Positions 9,984 to 20,560 are shown, counted from the first letter of the stretch. The stretch: 64,000 nucleotides of DNA from Alkalibacterium kapii (GCF_007988865.1 NZ_BJUY01000002.1:97660-161659), one strand, 5' to 3'. The notes: a model not told the origin generated them from the letters alone. Numbers and translations: made by a program.

Positions 9984-12900
9984 ATGAGTTTGCAATTTAT
10001 CTTGGGACGCTTACATACGAATAAAAAAGAGTATATCTATAGCCAACTTGTAAAGTGGTCTCAAGAAAACAGTGACAGCGAGGTCTTTTATCTCGTACCC
10101 GACCACATAAAATTTGAGTCTGAAATGAATATACTGGAATACATCAAATCACACACTTTTGACAAGTCAAGAGATTATGCTGGCATGATCAACTTACAGG
10201 TTTTCAGTTTCAGTCGCTTAGCCTGGTATTACCTTCAGGACACGGCCATTTTCAGTCATTCGCAGTTAACAGAAACTGGGCTGTCGATGCTCATCCGCAA
10301 AATATTAAGGGAAAAAGAAAAGGAATTGACACTTTTTAGAGGTGAAAGCCGACAGTCGGGGTTTGTTGACAAACTGACTACCTTATTTATGGAGATGCGA
10401 AACGGTCGTGTTGATCCGGAAGATTTAACCTCTTTATTTAATGAAAATTTTAATGATAATGAGTTCACCAGCGATTTGAAATTGAAACTCGAAGATATAC
10501 AAACATTATATGAGCGTTTCATGGAAGAACTTATCGGAAAGTATATAAAGAAAGAAGATATCCTTGAAGCCTTGATCAAAGAAGTAAGAAAAAGGGACAT
10601 GAGCGGCACACATATCATTATTGAACACTTCAATAGCTTTTCTGCACAAGAACAAGCACTGATTCTCGAACTCGTTGAACAAGCGCAAGACGTTAAAGTT
10701 TCTTTGGTACTAGACAAAAAACATGCAGTAGAGCCACCCGAGCTGACCGATTTCTTTTACGAAACGGGAATGACTTATTATCGTCTATACCAGCAGGCTC
10801 TTATGCGTAAACTGAAAGTTCTGCATGACATTACGTTGCATGAGACAAGTAATGAACATTGCAAAGAACTTACAATTCTTGAAGATTATTGGGTGAACAG
10901 TTTTAGCTTATCGCCTGTGTCTAAACCGTCAGCAGAAACAGATATGACTCACTGCCTTGAAATAAGAGCTGCTGAGAACAAACAAGCTGAAGTGTTGCAT
11001 GCGGCAACGACTATAAAAAAACTAGTTGCTAAAGACAATTATAGATATAAAGATATTCTTGTCGTTTCCCGTATTCTTGATGATTATAAGCAAATGCTTG
11101 AAGCCACTTTTGCTGAAAATGATATCGAGCTTTTCGTGGATCAGGCTGATCACATGTCAGGACATGCACTTGTAGAAATGATACAGAGTCTATTACGCAT
11201 TCATAAGCGATTCTGGCGTTATGATGACATTATGCGATTATTGAAAACCGAGTTGTTTATTCCCTTAAACCCCGATGAACAGTTGCCTAAAGACAATTTG
11301 CAGAGATTGGTATTTTTGAAAGACAAAGCTGAAGAATGGCGTGAAAGGCTGGATATTTTAGAAAACGTCATGCTGGCATATGGATATGAAGGCCGCGACT
11401 GGACTGAAGAGCGAGAGTGGATCTATGCCCGTTTTCATCTAGAAGAAATGGATGAACAGCTCGATGCTGATAAACAGATGCAGCACGTTGCCAACGCTAT
11501 GAAAGATCAAGTCCGGCACATCCTGCTGCCTTTTTACGATAGGCTGTCCAGTGCAGGAACGAATCGTGAAGGCGCCCGACTATTGTATCAGTTTCTGGAT
11601 AAACAAGGCATCAATGACCAGCTGCTTTACTGGCGTGATCAGGCAATCGATGAAGGTAAGCTTGAAGACGCCCGGAAACACGAACAGGTGTGGCAGACAT
11701 TTATTCAACTCCTCGACGAATTTGTAGATGTCTTGGGTGATGAACCTTGGGATATGGATTCCTTTTTGTCTATTCTGGAAACAGGTTTCGAACAGGCGAC
11801 TTATAGTATTGTTCCTCCGACTATCGACCAGGTCATGTTCACTAGTTTTGATAAATCACGGATCAATACCAAAAAAGTAGTGATCATCCTTGGTTTGACT
11901 GATACACATTTACCGATGAATCAGGAAAACGACTCGATATTGACGGACGAAGACAGAGAGAGCTTATCAGGGTATTTACCGCCTGACAAATATTTGGCTC
12001 CGACAACAAGCGGACGATTAGCAAGTGAACCATTTGCTGCTTATACTGCTTTTATGAATGCTTCAGAGCGACTCATTTTCAGTTATCCGATAAAAAATGA
12101 TGGCTCTGGCGATAATCAGTTGAGTCCGTACATCGAAAGAATCAGTCATGATTTAAATGTACCGATCAAGCAGGTCAGGTCTGAACCTGGTCATCCGGCA
12201 CAAGAAGATAAGAAAACGTTATTATCTTTTGTAGGATCACGGCGGGAGACGCTGGGGCATTTAGTCAACGTCTTAAGAGAAGGCATCGATAAAGAACAGC
12301 AGCCTTCTCTTTTCTGGGTCAAATTGTATCAGTCGCTGTTTAAAGACGCGGATACGATCGAACAGAAAATATTAAGCAGTCTTGAATACGTCAATATCCC
12401 AAAGAGACTGGACCGCGATTTGGCAGAAGCCCTTTATGGTAAAGATCTTTACTTATCTGTTTCACAACTTGAGAGCTTTTACCTTGACCCTTATAGCCAC
12501 TTCTTACGGTACGGATTGAAATTAAAAGAACGAACCATTCAGGAGCTGACACCAGCTGAAACGGGCACTTTCTTTCATGATGCCTTGGACAGCATCTTTA
12601 AAACCGTTGTCAATCGCGACTTAAAGCTTAGTGAATTGACTGATAATAAGCTGAATGAACTGACTGACGAAGTGCTTCAAGGTTTATACGAGAAAAACAA
12701 ATTCCGATTGCTTTCCATGTCAAATCGAATGAAGTTCATCCGTAAACAATTGAGTGATACGATCAGACAGATGATGTGGGCTATTTCCAATCAATCCAGA
12801 CGGTCACGTATGTCTCCACAGAGATCAGAAGTACTGTTTGGCCGCATTGCTGCCCAGCAAGGTATACCGGGGCTTAAATTTTCTTTGAATAATGGAGGCA

Positions 12901-13622
12901 TCTTACACGTTCGTGGAAAAATCGATCGTTTAGATACGATGGAGATGGACGATCAGCTTTATATCAGTGTGGTCGATTATAAATCGGGAGACAAGAAATT
13001 AGAATTCAGCGAGATTTATCACGGATTGATGATGCAACTATTGACGTATCTAGATACAGCTGTAGAACACTCTGAAGAATTATTCGGAAGAAAAGCGAAG
13101 CCGGCCGGTGCTTTTTATGCGCAAGTCAAGAACCCACTGCTAGATGGCCGGTCAGCGAAAAATAAAGATTGGCTGGAAGAAATGCTGAAGCAGTTCAAAA
13201 TGAAAGGGATACTTTTAAATGAAGAAGACTTGCTCATGAACCTAGATAAGACACTGGATAACGGGATGTCATCATTGGTGTATCCGTTGAAGAAACTGGT
13301 AAAGGGTCAACTCAAGGGGACATTTATCACTCTTGATGATTTAAGACTGCTCTTGAAGCACCACCGAACCAAAATAAGAGAAGCAGGCAATCTGATTCTA
13401 TCAGGTGAAAATCAATTGGCACCTTTCTATGAGAAAAAGGGACGCACGCCCACAACTGTAGGCGGAGAATATCATCCGATATCCCAATTTGATGTGCTTT
13501 TACCAGACAATCAGAACTATTACCGTAACCTGCCAAAAATCAAAGATCAATCCGAACTGATCGATAAGCTGAAAGCAAAATACCAGATTTTAGACCCACA
13601 AGAGGAGGACGATGAAACGTGA
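9984..13622 (+). CDS. rexB: ATP-dependent nuclease subunit RexB/AddB
   Basis: 1212-residue partner of RexA in the helicase-nuclease that processes double-strand breaks. The C-terminal RecB-type nuclease shows FFHDALDSIF and VVDYKSGDKK (about 995-1004). Two features mark it as the RexB variant. The Walker A of classical AddB is replaced by GRLHTNKKEYI near residue 8. The four cysteines that hold the iron-sulfur cluster in Bacillus AddB are absent: SFYLDPYSHFLRYG near 830 and GEYHPISQFD near the C-terminus sit where cysteines would be. Shine-Dalgarno AAAGGAG; overlaps rexA by four bases. Confidence 0.93.
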   Translation: MSLQFILGRLHTNKKEYIYSQLVKWSQENSDSEVFYLVPDHIKFESEMNILEYIKSHTFDKSRDYAGMINLQVFSFSRLAWYYLQDTAIFSHSQLTETGLSMLIRKILREKEKELTLFRGESRQSGFVDKLTTLFMEMRNGRVDPEDLTSLFNENFNDNEFTSDLKLKLEDIQTLYERFMEELIGKYIKKEDILEALIKEVRKRDMSGTHIIIEHFNSFSAQEQALILELVEQAQDVKVSLVLDKKHAVEPPELTDFFYETGMTYYRLYQQALMRKLKVLHDITLHETSNEHCKELTILEDYWVNSFSLSPVSKPSAETDMTHCLEIRAAENKQAEVLHAATTIKKLVAKDNYRYKDILVVSRILDDYKQMLEATFAENDIELFVDQADHMSGHALVEMIQSLLRIHKRFWRYDDIMRLLKTELFIPLNPDEQLPKDNLQRLVFLKDKAEEWRERLDILENVMLAYGYEGRDWTEEREWIYARFHLEEMDEQLDADKQMQHVANAMKDQVRHILLPFYDRLSSAGTNREGARLLYQFLDKQGINDQLLYWRDQAIDEGKLEDARKHEQVWQTFIQLLDEFVDVLGDEPWDMDSFLSILETGFEQATYSIVPPTIDQVMFTSFDKSRINTKKVVIILGLTDTHLPMNQENDSILTDEDRESLSGYLPPDKYLAPTTSGRLASEPFAAYTAFMNASERLIFSYPIKNDGSGDNQLSPYIERISHDLNVPIKQVRSEPGHPAQEDKKTLLSFVGSRRETLGHLVNVLREGIDKEQQPSLFWVKLYQSLFKDADTIEQKILSSLEYVNIPKRLDRDLAEALYGKDLYLSVSQLESFYLDPYSHFLRYGLKLKERTIQELTPAETGTFFHDALDSIFKTVVNRDLKLSELTDNKLNELTDEVLQGLYEKNKFRLLSMSNRMKFIRKQLSDTIRQMMWAISNQSRRSRMSPQRSEVLFGRIAAQQGIPGLKFSLNNGGILHVRGKIDRLDTMEMDDQLYISVVDYKSGDKKLEFSEIYHGLMMQLLTYLDTAVEHSEELFGRKAKPAGAFYAQVKNPLLDGRSAKNKDWLEEMLKQFKMKGILLNEEDLLMNLDKTLDNGMSSLVYPLKKLVKGQLKGTFITLDDLRLLLKHHRTKIREAGNLILSGENQLAPFYEKKGRTPTTVGGEYHPISQFDVLLPDNQNYYRNLPKIKDQSELIDKLKAKYQILDPQEEDDET

Positions 13623-16600
13623 AAAAAATACCCAAAAAACCAGTAGATACCCAGTTTACTGACCATCAGTGGCAGGCGATCCATGATGAAGGTAAAAATC
13701 TATTGGTCTCAGCCTCAGCCGGATCGGGAAAAACGACGGTACTCGTTCAGCGTGTGATCGAAAAGATAAAAAAGCAGACAGATATCGACCAGCTTTTAGT
13801 TGTCACCTACACGAATGCTGCAGCTAGAGAGATGAAACAGCGTATACAATACGCTATCCAGAAAGAAATCAACGAAATAAAGGATCCTAAACAGAAACAA
13901 CATTTGATCAGACAAATCCCTAAACTCGGGCAGGCAGATATCTCAACACTGCATTCCTTTTGTTTAAAGGTCATCAGACGTTACTACTATCTCATCGATT
14001 TCGATCCAGTGTTTCGTTTATTGACCGATGATACTGAAATCGCTCTGATGAAAGAGGATATCTGGGATGAATTGCGGGAAGAACTTTACGGTAATGAAGA
14101 CAAATTATTTGAAGAGCTTGCAGCGGCATATTCAAGTGATAAAAACGATGATGGATTGACAGATCTTATCCTGTCGCTGTATGAGTTTTCCCGAGCCAAC
14201 CCTGATCCATTGAAATGGCTGTCAGAACTCAGCCGGATGTATATGGTAGAAAATAACGATTTAGGACAGAGTTTTGTTTTTCAGGAACTTATCAAAGGTC
14301 AGATCACAGGCAGCTTATCAAATGTAAAAGAATTGTTGATCGATGCAATAGATATGGCTGAGGGCGAAGATGAGCTGAACAAAACACTTGAAATATTGCA
14401 TGAAGATCTCTCTCATATCAGTCATTTAGAGGAACTTGTCTATAGCAACCAATTACAAGAAGCTTATACGCTCATCGATAATTTCAGCCACAGAAGATGG
14501 TATGCGCCAAATAAAAAAGATACACCAGGAATGGTAAAGGAAATAGGTAAAGACATGAAAGTGTTTCGCGATAAAGCCAAAGATTTCTATACTGCCATGG
14601 TCAATGATGTGTTTGCCTACTCACCTCTAGAGCAGCTGGAAAATATGTCGCGAGTCAGAGTACTAGTGGAAGAGATGGCTCGAGTAACGACACTTTTTTA
14701 TAAACGGTACCAGACGCATAAAGCTGATCAGAAAGTTATTGACTTCAACGACTTGGAACATCTTACATTGAAAATTCTAACTGAACAGACAAAATCAGAG
14801 AATACAGCTTCTGAAGCAGCCCGGCATTACCGTCATCAATTCAAAGAAGTTATGATCGATGAATATCAGGATATCAATCAGATCCAGGAAGAAATACTCA
14901 AGTGGGTCACACAACCTGATGCAAAAAACGGAAATCAGTTCATGGTTGGTGATGTCAAGCAATCTATTTACTCCTTCAGATTGGCTGATCCGGGCTTGTT
15001 TATAGATAAGTATGAACGCTATGCATCAAAAGAAACCGGGGAACGTATTATTTTGGCCGAAAATTTCCGTTCACGCCATGACGTTCTGTCTTTTACCAAC
15101 TTTGTTTTTGATCAATTGATGGATAAAGAAGTGGGGGATTTGACTTATGACGCGTCCGCAAAACTGATCAATGGTTTTACGGCATTTCCAGACTCTGCTG
15201 ACTATGAGACTGAGATATTGATTTATGAATCCGAAGAAGAAGAGCCAGAAGAGGACCAGGAGGATGAACCGGAAGCTTTATCAACCAGTTTCAAAATCGA
15301 TACCAAAACAAAGGGCGAACTTTATATGGTAGCCAACAAGATTTTGAAAATGCTGGCTGAAGGATATAAAATTTATGATAAGAAAGCTGGAGTCATGCGA
15401 CATTTGGAGTTAAGGGATATCGTTTTGCTGACACCGACAAAGAAAGATAATTTGGATATACAAGACATTTTCAAAGGGTTGGGTATACCAACTGCTGTAA
15501 AAGATACGCAGAATTATTTCCAAACCACTGAAATAACGATCATGATGTCTATTCTTAAAATCATAGATAATCCACAGCAGGATATTCCTCTTGTTGCAGT
15601 CCTGCGCTCTCCCATTTTAGGACTCGATGAAGTTGAACTGACACGGATCAGAATTATAGACAAGCAGTCTTCTTTTTTTGATGCCCTGAAAAAATTTGCT
15701 GCCAAAGATGATTGGGAGGACATGAAAAATATTGAACTGCAGGCAAAGGTGCAGAAATTTTTGGTTAAACTTGAAAATTGGCGGAAAGAATCACGTAGAC
15801 AATCATTGATCGATTTGATCTGGACGATTTTTGAAGATACAGGATTTCTGCATTATGTCGGAGGGATGAGTTCAGGAAGACAGCGTAAAGCAAACCTGCA
15901 TGCTTTATACGAACGAGCAGCTGCTTATGAAAAGACTTCTTTTAAAGGTCTGTTTCAGTTTATCCGTTTTATAGAAAAAATGCAGAAAAAAGACAAGGAT
16001 CTGGCAGAACCGCAGGCAATTTCCGATAACGAAAATGCAGTTCGTGTGATGACGATCCATGCCAGTAAAGGGTTGGAATTTCCAGTCGTTTTTATTTTAG
16101 ATATGGCTAAACAATTCAACGTTAGAGATGCTCAAGGTGCAACCGTCTTTGATGAAGAGTACGGGGTAGGTGCCGAGTTCCGAGACCTCGACACACGTGA
16201 GAAGAAAACGACACTGCCTGAAAAAGCATTGAAATATAAAAAGAAAACCAAACTCCTATCTGAACAAATGCGTGTACTTTATGTTGCTTTGACTCGTGCA
16301 GAACAGAAATTAATATTAGTTGGCTCTTACAAGAACGAAGAAACGGCGCTGGAGCGGTGGGGTCTGGTCGGAGGACATCCCAAACACGTTCTGCCGGCAG
16401 ATATGCGTCTAGGCGCACGAGGGTTTATGGACTGGATCGGCTTTAGTATCATCAGACATCAGTTGATGGATGACTTGCGCACGATCACAGTTGAAAACAA
16501 AGATATCAACCAGTACGATACTTCGTTTGCTGTCCATTTCTATTCTCAGGACGAACTTGAAGAAGCTTTATTATTACATCAAAAATCAGAAACGTCAGAC

Positions 16601-17407
16601 TGGTATCCAAAATTAAAACAAGGAACGATCAAGGTCCAGGGAGATGATGAAATCAGGCAGGCAGTTTCTGAAGCTATCATGCTGATGAACAAACCGTATA
16701 CTTATCAGATAGCCACTCAAACTACCAGCTATCAATCTGTTTCTGAAATCAAACGACTTTTTGAAGAACCTGACGATGGTCAAATGGTTAAAATCGATGT
16801 GACGAAGCCCAGACAAGTCAATCGTTATGTCCAGGACCGACTGTCTCGTCCATCATTCATTCAAGAAGATCTCAAGCCGACGCCGGCAGAAGTAGGTCAG
16901 GCGACACATCTGGTTTTACAGACGCTCGATATAAGCGATACGCCTACAAGTACATCGGTTCATTCCGTCATCGATCGTTTGGTACATGAAAATGTCTTCA
17001 CTGAAGCACTTGCAGAACTGATCCGTGTAGAAGAAATTCTCAGCTTTTTCAAAACGACGTTTGGAAACTTCATCATTTCTCATTTTAAAGAAATGAAACG
17101 AGAAGTGCCCTTCTCGTTACTAATGGAAGCCAAAGACATCTTCAATGATATGGAAGAACTGGATGATCATGTATTGATTCATGGAATCATAGACGGTTAC
17201 ATCGAACAGGAAGAAGGCATCATCTTGTTCGACTATAAAACAGACCGTGTAGCTCATTTAGGACAGATGGCCGGGGAGGAAATGCTTAGAAAATACAGAG
17301 GACAATTGAATTTGTATAAAAAGGCATTGGAATCGATCCTAAAAAAACCTGTAAAAGAATCACATTTAGTTCTGCTTGATATCAGCGAAACTGTGCAAGT
17401 CAGCTGA
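13619..17407 (+). CDS. rexA: ATP-dependent helicase/nuclease subunit RexA/AddA
   Basis: 1262 residues, GTG start overlapping the rexB stop (GTGA), so translation is coupled. UvrD-type helicase with Walker A SASAGSGKTT (31-40), DEYQD Walker B near 414, FRSRHDV, the TIHASKGLEFP motif and VALTRA motif VI. The C-terminal RecB-family nuclease shows IDGYIEQEEGIILFDYKTD near 1190-1208. With RexB it unwinds and degrades DNA ends until a Chi site and then promotes RecA loading. An acidic insertion (EEEEPEEDQEDEPE) lies near 540. Confidence 0.96.
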   Translation: MKKIPKKPVDTQFTDHQWQAIHDEGKNLLVSASAGSGKTTVLVQRVIEKIKKQTDIDQLLVVTYTNAAAREMKQRIQYAIQKEINEIKDPKQKQHLIRQIPKLGQADISTLHSFCLKVIRRYYYLIDFDPVFRLLTDDTEIALMKEDIWDELREELYGNEDKLFEELAAAYSSDKNDDGLTDLILSLYEFSRANPDPLKWLSELSRMYMVENNDLGQSFVFQELIKGQITGSLSNVKELLIDAIDMAEGEDELNKTLEILHEDLSHISHLEELVYSNQLQEAYTLIDNFSHRRWYAPNKKDTPGMVKEIGKDMKVFRDKAKDFYTAMVNDVFAYSPLEQLENMSRVRVLVEEMARVTTLFYKRYQTHKADQKVIDFNDLEHLTLKILTEQTKSENTASEAARHYRHQFKEVMIDEYQDINQIQEEILKWVTQPDAKNGNQFMVGDVKQSIYSFRLADPGLFIDKYERYASKETGERIILAENFRSRHDVLSFTNFVFDQLMDKEVGDLTYDASAKLINGFTAFPDSADYETEILIYESEEEEPEEDQEDEPEALSTSFKIDTKTKGELYMVANKILKMLAEGYKIYDKKAGVMRHLELRDIVLLTPTKKDNLDIQDIFKGLGIPTAVKDTQNYFQTTEITIMMSILKIIDNPQQDIPLVAVLRSPILGLDEVELTRIRIIDKQSSFFDALKKFAAKDDWEDMKNIELQAKVQKFLVKLENWRKESRRQSLIDLIWTIFEDTGFLHYVGGMSSGRQRKANLHALYERAAAYEKTSFKGLFQFIRFIEKMQKKDKDLAEPQAISDNENAVRVMTIHASKGLEFPVVFILDMAKQFNVRDAQGATVFDEEYGVGAEFRDLDTREKKTTLPEKALKYKKKTKLLSEQMRVLYVALTRAEQKLILVGSYKNEETALERWGLVGGHPKHVLPADMRLGARGFMDWIGFSIIRHQLMDDLRTITVENKDINQYDTSFAVHFYSQDELEEALLLHQKSETSDWYPKLKQGTIKVQGDDEIRQAVSEAIMLMNKPYTYQIATQTTSYQSVSEIKRLFEEPDDGQMVKIDVTKPRQVNRYVQDRLSRPSFIQEDLKPTPAEVGQATHLVLQTLDISDTPTSTSVHSVIDRLVHENVFTEALAELIRVEEILSFFKTTFGNFIISHFKEMKREVPFSLLMEAKDIFNDMEELDDHVLIHGIIDGYIEQEEGIILFDYKTDRVAHLGQMAGEEMLRKYRGQLNLYKKALESILKKPVKESHLVLLDISETVQVS

Positions 17408-17424
17408 TGAAATCAGTTAAATAA

Positions 17425-17463
17425 AAAACGAGCTGTCTCTCTAAACGGAAACAGCTCGTTTTT
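17425..17463 (+). terminator. Rho-independent terminator of rexBA
   Basis: AAAACGAGCTGT and ACAGCTCGTTTT form a perfect stem followed by T residues. Confidence 0.93.
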
Positions 17464-17477
17464 CAATATCTAGGTAA

Positions 17478-17567
17478 CTATAACCCCAACTCAAGCACGA
17501 CAAGCAGTCTGAGTTCCTATTAAGGCTTACTATAACCCCAACTCAAGCACCATAAGCTGACTGAGTT
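17478..17567 (+). repeat. Two-copy intergenic hairpin repeat
   Basis: A 21-base segment beginning CTATAACCCCAACTCAAGC occurs at 17478-17498 and again, identically, at 17530-17550, 52 bases apart. Each copy continues into a diverged segment that ends TGAGTT, so AACTCA...TGAGTT can close a hairpin in both copies. It lies between convergent genes. The remainder of 17568-17714 shows no gene. Confidence 0.7.
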
Positions 17568-17714
17568 ACCATTACAACTCAAAAAGCAAAGCATTGAACG
17601 AATGATTAGACATCACGTCTAATCATACCGTTTTGATTTAAGAGCTTCTTGATTTCTACATGTATAAAACGAGTAGTAGATGAATTATATATAAAAATGC
17701 ACCGATACTTAGGC

Positions 17715-17747
17715 AAAAAAAGCTGAGACTGAGAGTCCCAGCTTTTT
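17715..17747 (-). terminator. Bidirectional terminator after the DUF4015 gene
   Basis: AAAAAAGCTG-a-GAC ... GTC-c-CAGCTTTTT, A-rich on one side and T-rich on the other. It serves the minus-strand envelope operon and could also act on the plus strand. Confidence 0.88.
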
Positions 17748-17775
17748 CATTATAATGATTTACCAGCAACTGATA

Positions 17776-19002
17776 TTAGTCAAAGCTGTATTGAGCACCT
17801 TCAGAGTAGGTGTTGGCAGCATCCCATAGAAGGAATTCATTGACTCCGTGATCATTAAGTGCACGGACTTGTTCGCTGACTTCCTTGGCACCATAGTTTT
17901 TATACCAGCCAGAACCCAGATAAGAAGCGGTAAAGTCCTGAATCCATGGACGAGAGATAGGCGCATCATCACCCAATTTATCTAGTACTTCGTTTTCATA
18001 TTCCATATAGTTGGAAACGACGTTATACGGTTCCAAATCCGGTTTAGCTATGCCAAGTGAACCAGGACCCCAGTGACTAGGGTAGATCATAGAAGAAATA
18101 ACATCGACGTTTTCAGAAATACGTGAGAAGTTCTGTCCGATGCCGGGTGTTTCTTCAATAGTAGCTGAATAACCAAAAATGTCTACAGATAAGTCGACAT
18201 CAAAAGGCTGGAGTTCCTGATGTGCATATTCAACAAAGTCAGTAACTGCTTCGACACGTTTTTTGACACTATTTAAATCGCTGTTTTCATATTCTCCTAA
18301 AGAGTATTGTAATTCGTCGTCGCGTAATTCAAAACCTTCAGCAAAACGGACGTAGTCGAATTGGATATCCTTGAATCCCATCATTGCGGCTTGTTTTGCT
18401 ACCTCTATATTATAGTCCCAGACTTCTTTCAAGAAGGGATTAACAAAGCCATGGCCAGCACGGTTCGTCCATACAGAACCGTCTGGATTTTTAAATGAAA
18501 GGTCAGGACGTTCTTTTGCCAGTAGTGTGTCTTTAAACACCACGATACGTGCTATCGGATAAATATCATTCTCTTCAAGATGAGCCATCAATTCTTTTGA
18601 ATCGACCCAGTTTTTCATGTTCGCATTGATCATGTCATTATCAGATTCAAACGGCATGGTAATAAAACCAGTATCGTCTTTAACATCGATAACCATCGAG
18701 TTCAGCTCTGTATCATTTAGCAGCTGGATCAGAGGTTCCATGCGAGCGCCGCCAGCAGAATTGGCTGTTACGAAAACACCTTTGACACCATCTTCAGGGT
18801 AGTCGATATTTACGCCACTGTCATACTTGAACTGGCTGGGGAATTCATCAGGCACTTTAAGTAAGGGCTCATTATTGAGTGTGAGATAAGTTGTTTCGGA
18901 CTCTTCTTCTGATTCCTCGGCGTGAACGGATGTGTTCATGAGGCCGCTTAATGTTAAAACCGCAGCGGAACCAAACAGTGTTTTTTTTAATAATTTACTC
19001 AT
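17776..19002 (-). CDS. Secreted DUF4015 glycoside-hydrolase-like protein
   Basis: 408 residues. N-terminal signal peptide (basic MSKLLKK, hydrophobic stretch, cleavage near SVHA-EE), a short acidic linker, then a TIM-barrel-like domain of the putative glycosidase family DUF4015 (PF13200). Typical stretches are VKGVFVTANSAGG, the VIDVKDDTG strand, IQFDYVRFAEG and a C-terminal FLLWDAANTYSEG. Last gene of a three-gene minus-strand envelope cluster, overlapping the deacetylase by eight bases. Substrate unknown; a cell-wall or exopolysaccharide glycan is likely. Confidence 0.85.
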   Translation of the reverse strand: MSKLLKKTLFGSAAVLTLSGLMNTSVHAEESEEESETTYLTLNNEPLLKVPDEFPSQFKYDSGVNIDYPEDGVKGVFVTANSAGGARMEPLIQLLNDTELNSMVIDVKDDTGFITMPFESDNDMINANMKNWVDSKELMAHLEENDIYPIARIVVFKDTLLAKERPDLSFKNPDGSVWTNRAGHGFVNPFLKEVWDYNIEVAKQAAMMGFKDIQFDYVRFAEGFELRDDELQYSLGEYENSDLNSVKKRVEAVTDFVEYAHQELQPFDVDLSVDIFGYSATIEETPGIGQNFSRISENVDVISSMIYPSHWGPGSLGIAKPDLEPYNVVSNYMEYENEVLDKLGDDAPISRPWIQDFTASYLGSGWYKNYGAKEVSEQVRALNDHGVNEFLLWDAANTYSEGAQYSFD

Positions 19003-19903
19003 TTACTTGCTCCTCACTTTCGCTGTCTACAGATTGAATCAATTCTGGATCAAGCAGTTCATAATCTTTTTCTCTTAAGCCATCAATGATTGCAGGAGTG
19101 GCTTCAGTTGTCCAGGTTCGGTCATGCATAAGCAAGTTAGAGCCGGGGACCAGCAATTCTGTATTCAGCATAATATCAGTCAACGCAGCCGCATCTTGAT
19201 ATTCAGGCTCCCAGTCATATCCGTATGTCCAATTCATTAAAGACATGCCTTCTTCTTTGACCAGCTGTTTGGAATAGTCAGTATTTTGTCCGAAAGGTGC
19301 ACGGAAGAAACGAGGCGGTGTCCCAGTAATTTCTTCAACCAATTCGCTCGTTCGCATGATTTCCTCTTTTTGCTTTTCTTCAGAAATCGACTGCAGGCTT
19401 GCATGGGTTTGTGTATGGTTACCAATAGTAAAGCCCATATCATAAATTTCTTTAAGTGCTTCTTTACCTTCATCGCTTTCCAGATACATGCCGTTTACAA
19501 AGAAAATAGCCGGAGCATCTTTTTCAACAAGGATATTGGCAATTTCCAGGGCGTGCTTGTCAGGGGCATCATCATAAGTTAAAAGAGCTACATTTTTATT
19601 GGCTTCTTTACCATCGATCACACTTATATAAGCAAGATTATCCGTTACTTTGTATAAGCGCTCAGGTGCTTCTGAGACTTCATCTTCTGATTCCTCATCG
19701 GTCGTATCTTCAGCATCTCCCTCTGTTTCCTCAGTTGACTCTTCAGTATCTTCAGTATTTTCAGCTGAACCTTCAATGTCAGCAGAGTCTTGTTGAGTTG
19801 ATTCTGTATCTTCGATTTCAATGGTTCCTTGACTTTCTTCAGCACTACAGGCTGCTAAAAGAAGGGAAGATGACAATAGGGTAGAAAAAAGTATTTTTTT
19901 CAT
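18995..19903 (-). CDS. Polysaccharide deacetylase lipoprotein
   Basis: 302 residues. Lipobox LLAAC with Cys19, an extremely acidic linker of about 55 residues (20-80), then a NodB-homology domain. Catalytic motifs: TYDDAP (D111/D112), NHTQTH (H163 and H167 as metal ligands) and RAPFG (R201). Probably removes acetyl groups from peptidoglycan or another surface glycan outside the membrane. It sits between the YkyA-like lipoprotein (12-base gap) and the DUF4015 protein (overlap), so the three are likely one operon. Confidence 0.9.
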   Translation of the reverse strand: MKKILFSTLLSSSLLLAACSAEESQGTIEIEDTESTQQDSADIEGSAENTEDTEESTEETEGDAEDTTDEESEDEVSEAPERLYKVTDNLAYISVIDGKEANKNVALLTYDDAPDKHALEIANILVEKDAPAIFFVNGMYLESDEGKEALKEIYDMGFTIGNHTQTHASLQSISEEKQKEEIMRTSELVEEITGTPPRFFRAPFGQNTDYSKQLVKEEGMSLMNWTYGYDWEPEYQDAAALTDIMLNTELLVPGSNLLMHDRTWTTEATPAIIDGLREKDYELLDPELIQSVDSESEEQVNE

Positions 19904-19915
19904 TAGTTATTCTCC

Positions 19916-20560
19916 TTATTCATTTTCAGTTAGTTCTGTTTCGATAGATGACTGTAATGTCGATAGTCGTTCATCCATGGTGACAAGATCCTCATCAAGG
20001 GTCATGAGTGGGTCGCTTAAACTTTCGCGTTCCTCATTGAGTGACTTGATCCCATTGACAAAGTCTTCGTAAGTTGCATCGTCATTTGAGATTTCAGCAA
20101 AAAATTCTCTCTCAGAAGCCAAAGAATCCTTATAAGATTCGGTATAATTCACAAGATCTGATTCGAAGGTATCCACAGCGTCATTTAATTCTTTTATTTC
20201 GCTGGGGTCTAGAAGCTCTCCTTCATAAGAAGTCAGTATATCCTGCTGAGCTTGGAAATCTTCTTGTACACTTTGAAGATCGTTCAATAGGTCTTCACGT
20301 GCAGTAATGTTTTCAAAAACAGGTGAGGATTCATCTTTCAATGTTTTTAACTCTTCATCTGTCTCAAGTGTTTCACTGAACTGAGCCTGCAAATCAGTCT
20401 CTGTTTCCGATAATTTGTTCAACTCTGTCACTGTTTCATCGGAAATACGTTCAATTTCATTTGTTGCTTCCTGCATACCTTCTAAATTTTCTGAATCACA
20501 GCCAGCTAAAAAAAGAGGTATTGCTGTCAGTGAAAGAAGTGCCCACCTTTTATTTGTCAT
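19916..20560 (-). CDS. YkyA-family putative cell-wall-binding lipoprotein
   Basis: 214 residues. Lipobox FLAGC with Cys21, followed by an almost entirely helical, Glu/Asp/Ser-rich coiled-coil body, matching the YkyA family (PF10368). Located outside the membrane; molecular role unknown. First gene of the minus-strand envelope operon. Confidence 0.8.
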   Translation of the reverse strand: MTNKRWALLSLTAIPLFLAGCDSENLEGMQEATNEIERISDETVTELNKLSETETDLQAQFSETLETDEELKTLKDESSPVFENITAREDLLNDLQSVQEDFQAQQDILTSYEGELLDPSEIKELNDAVDTFESDLVNYTESYKDSLASEREFFAEISNDDATYEDFVNGIKSLNEERESLSDPLMTLDEDLVTMDERLSTLQSSIETELTENE

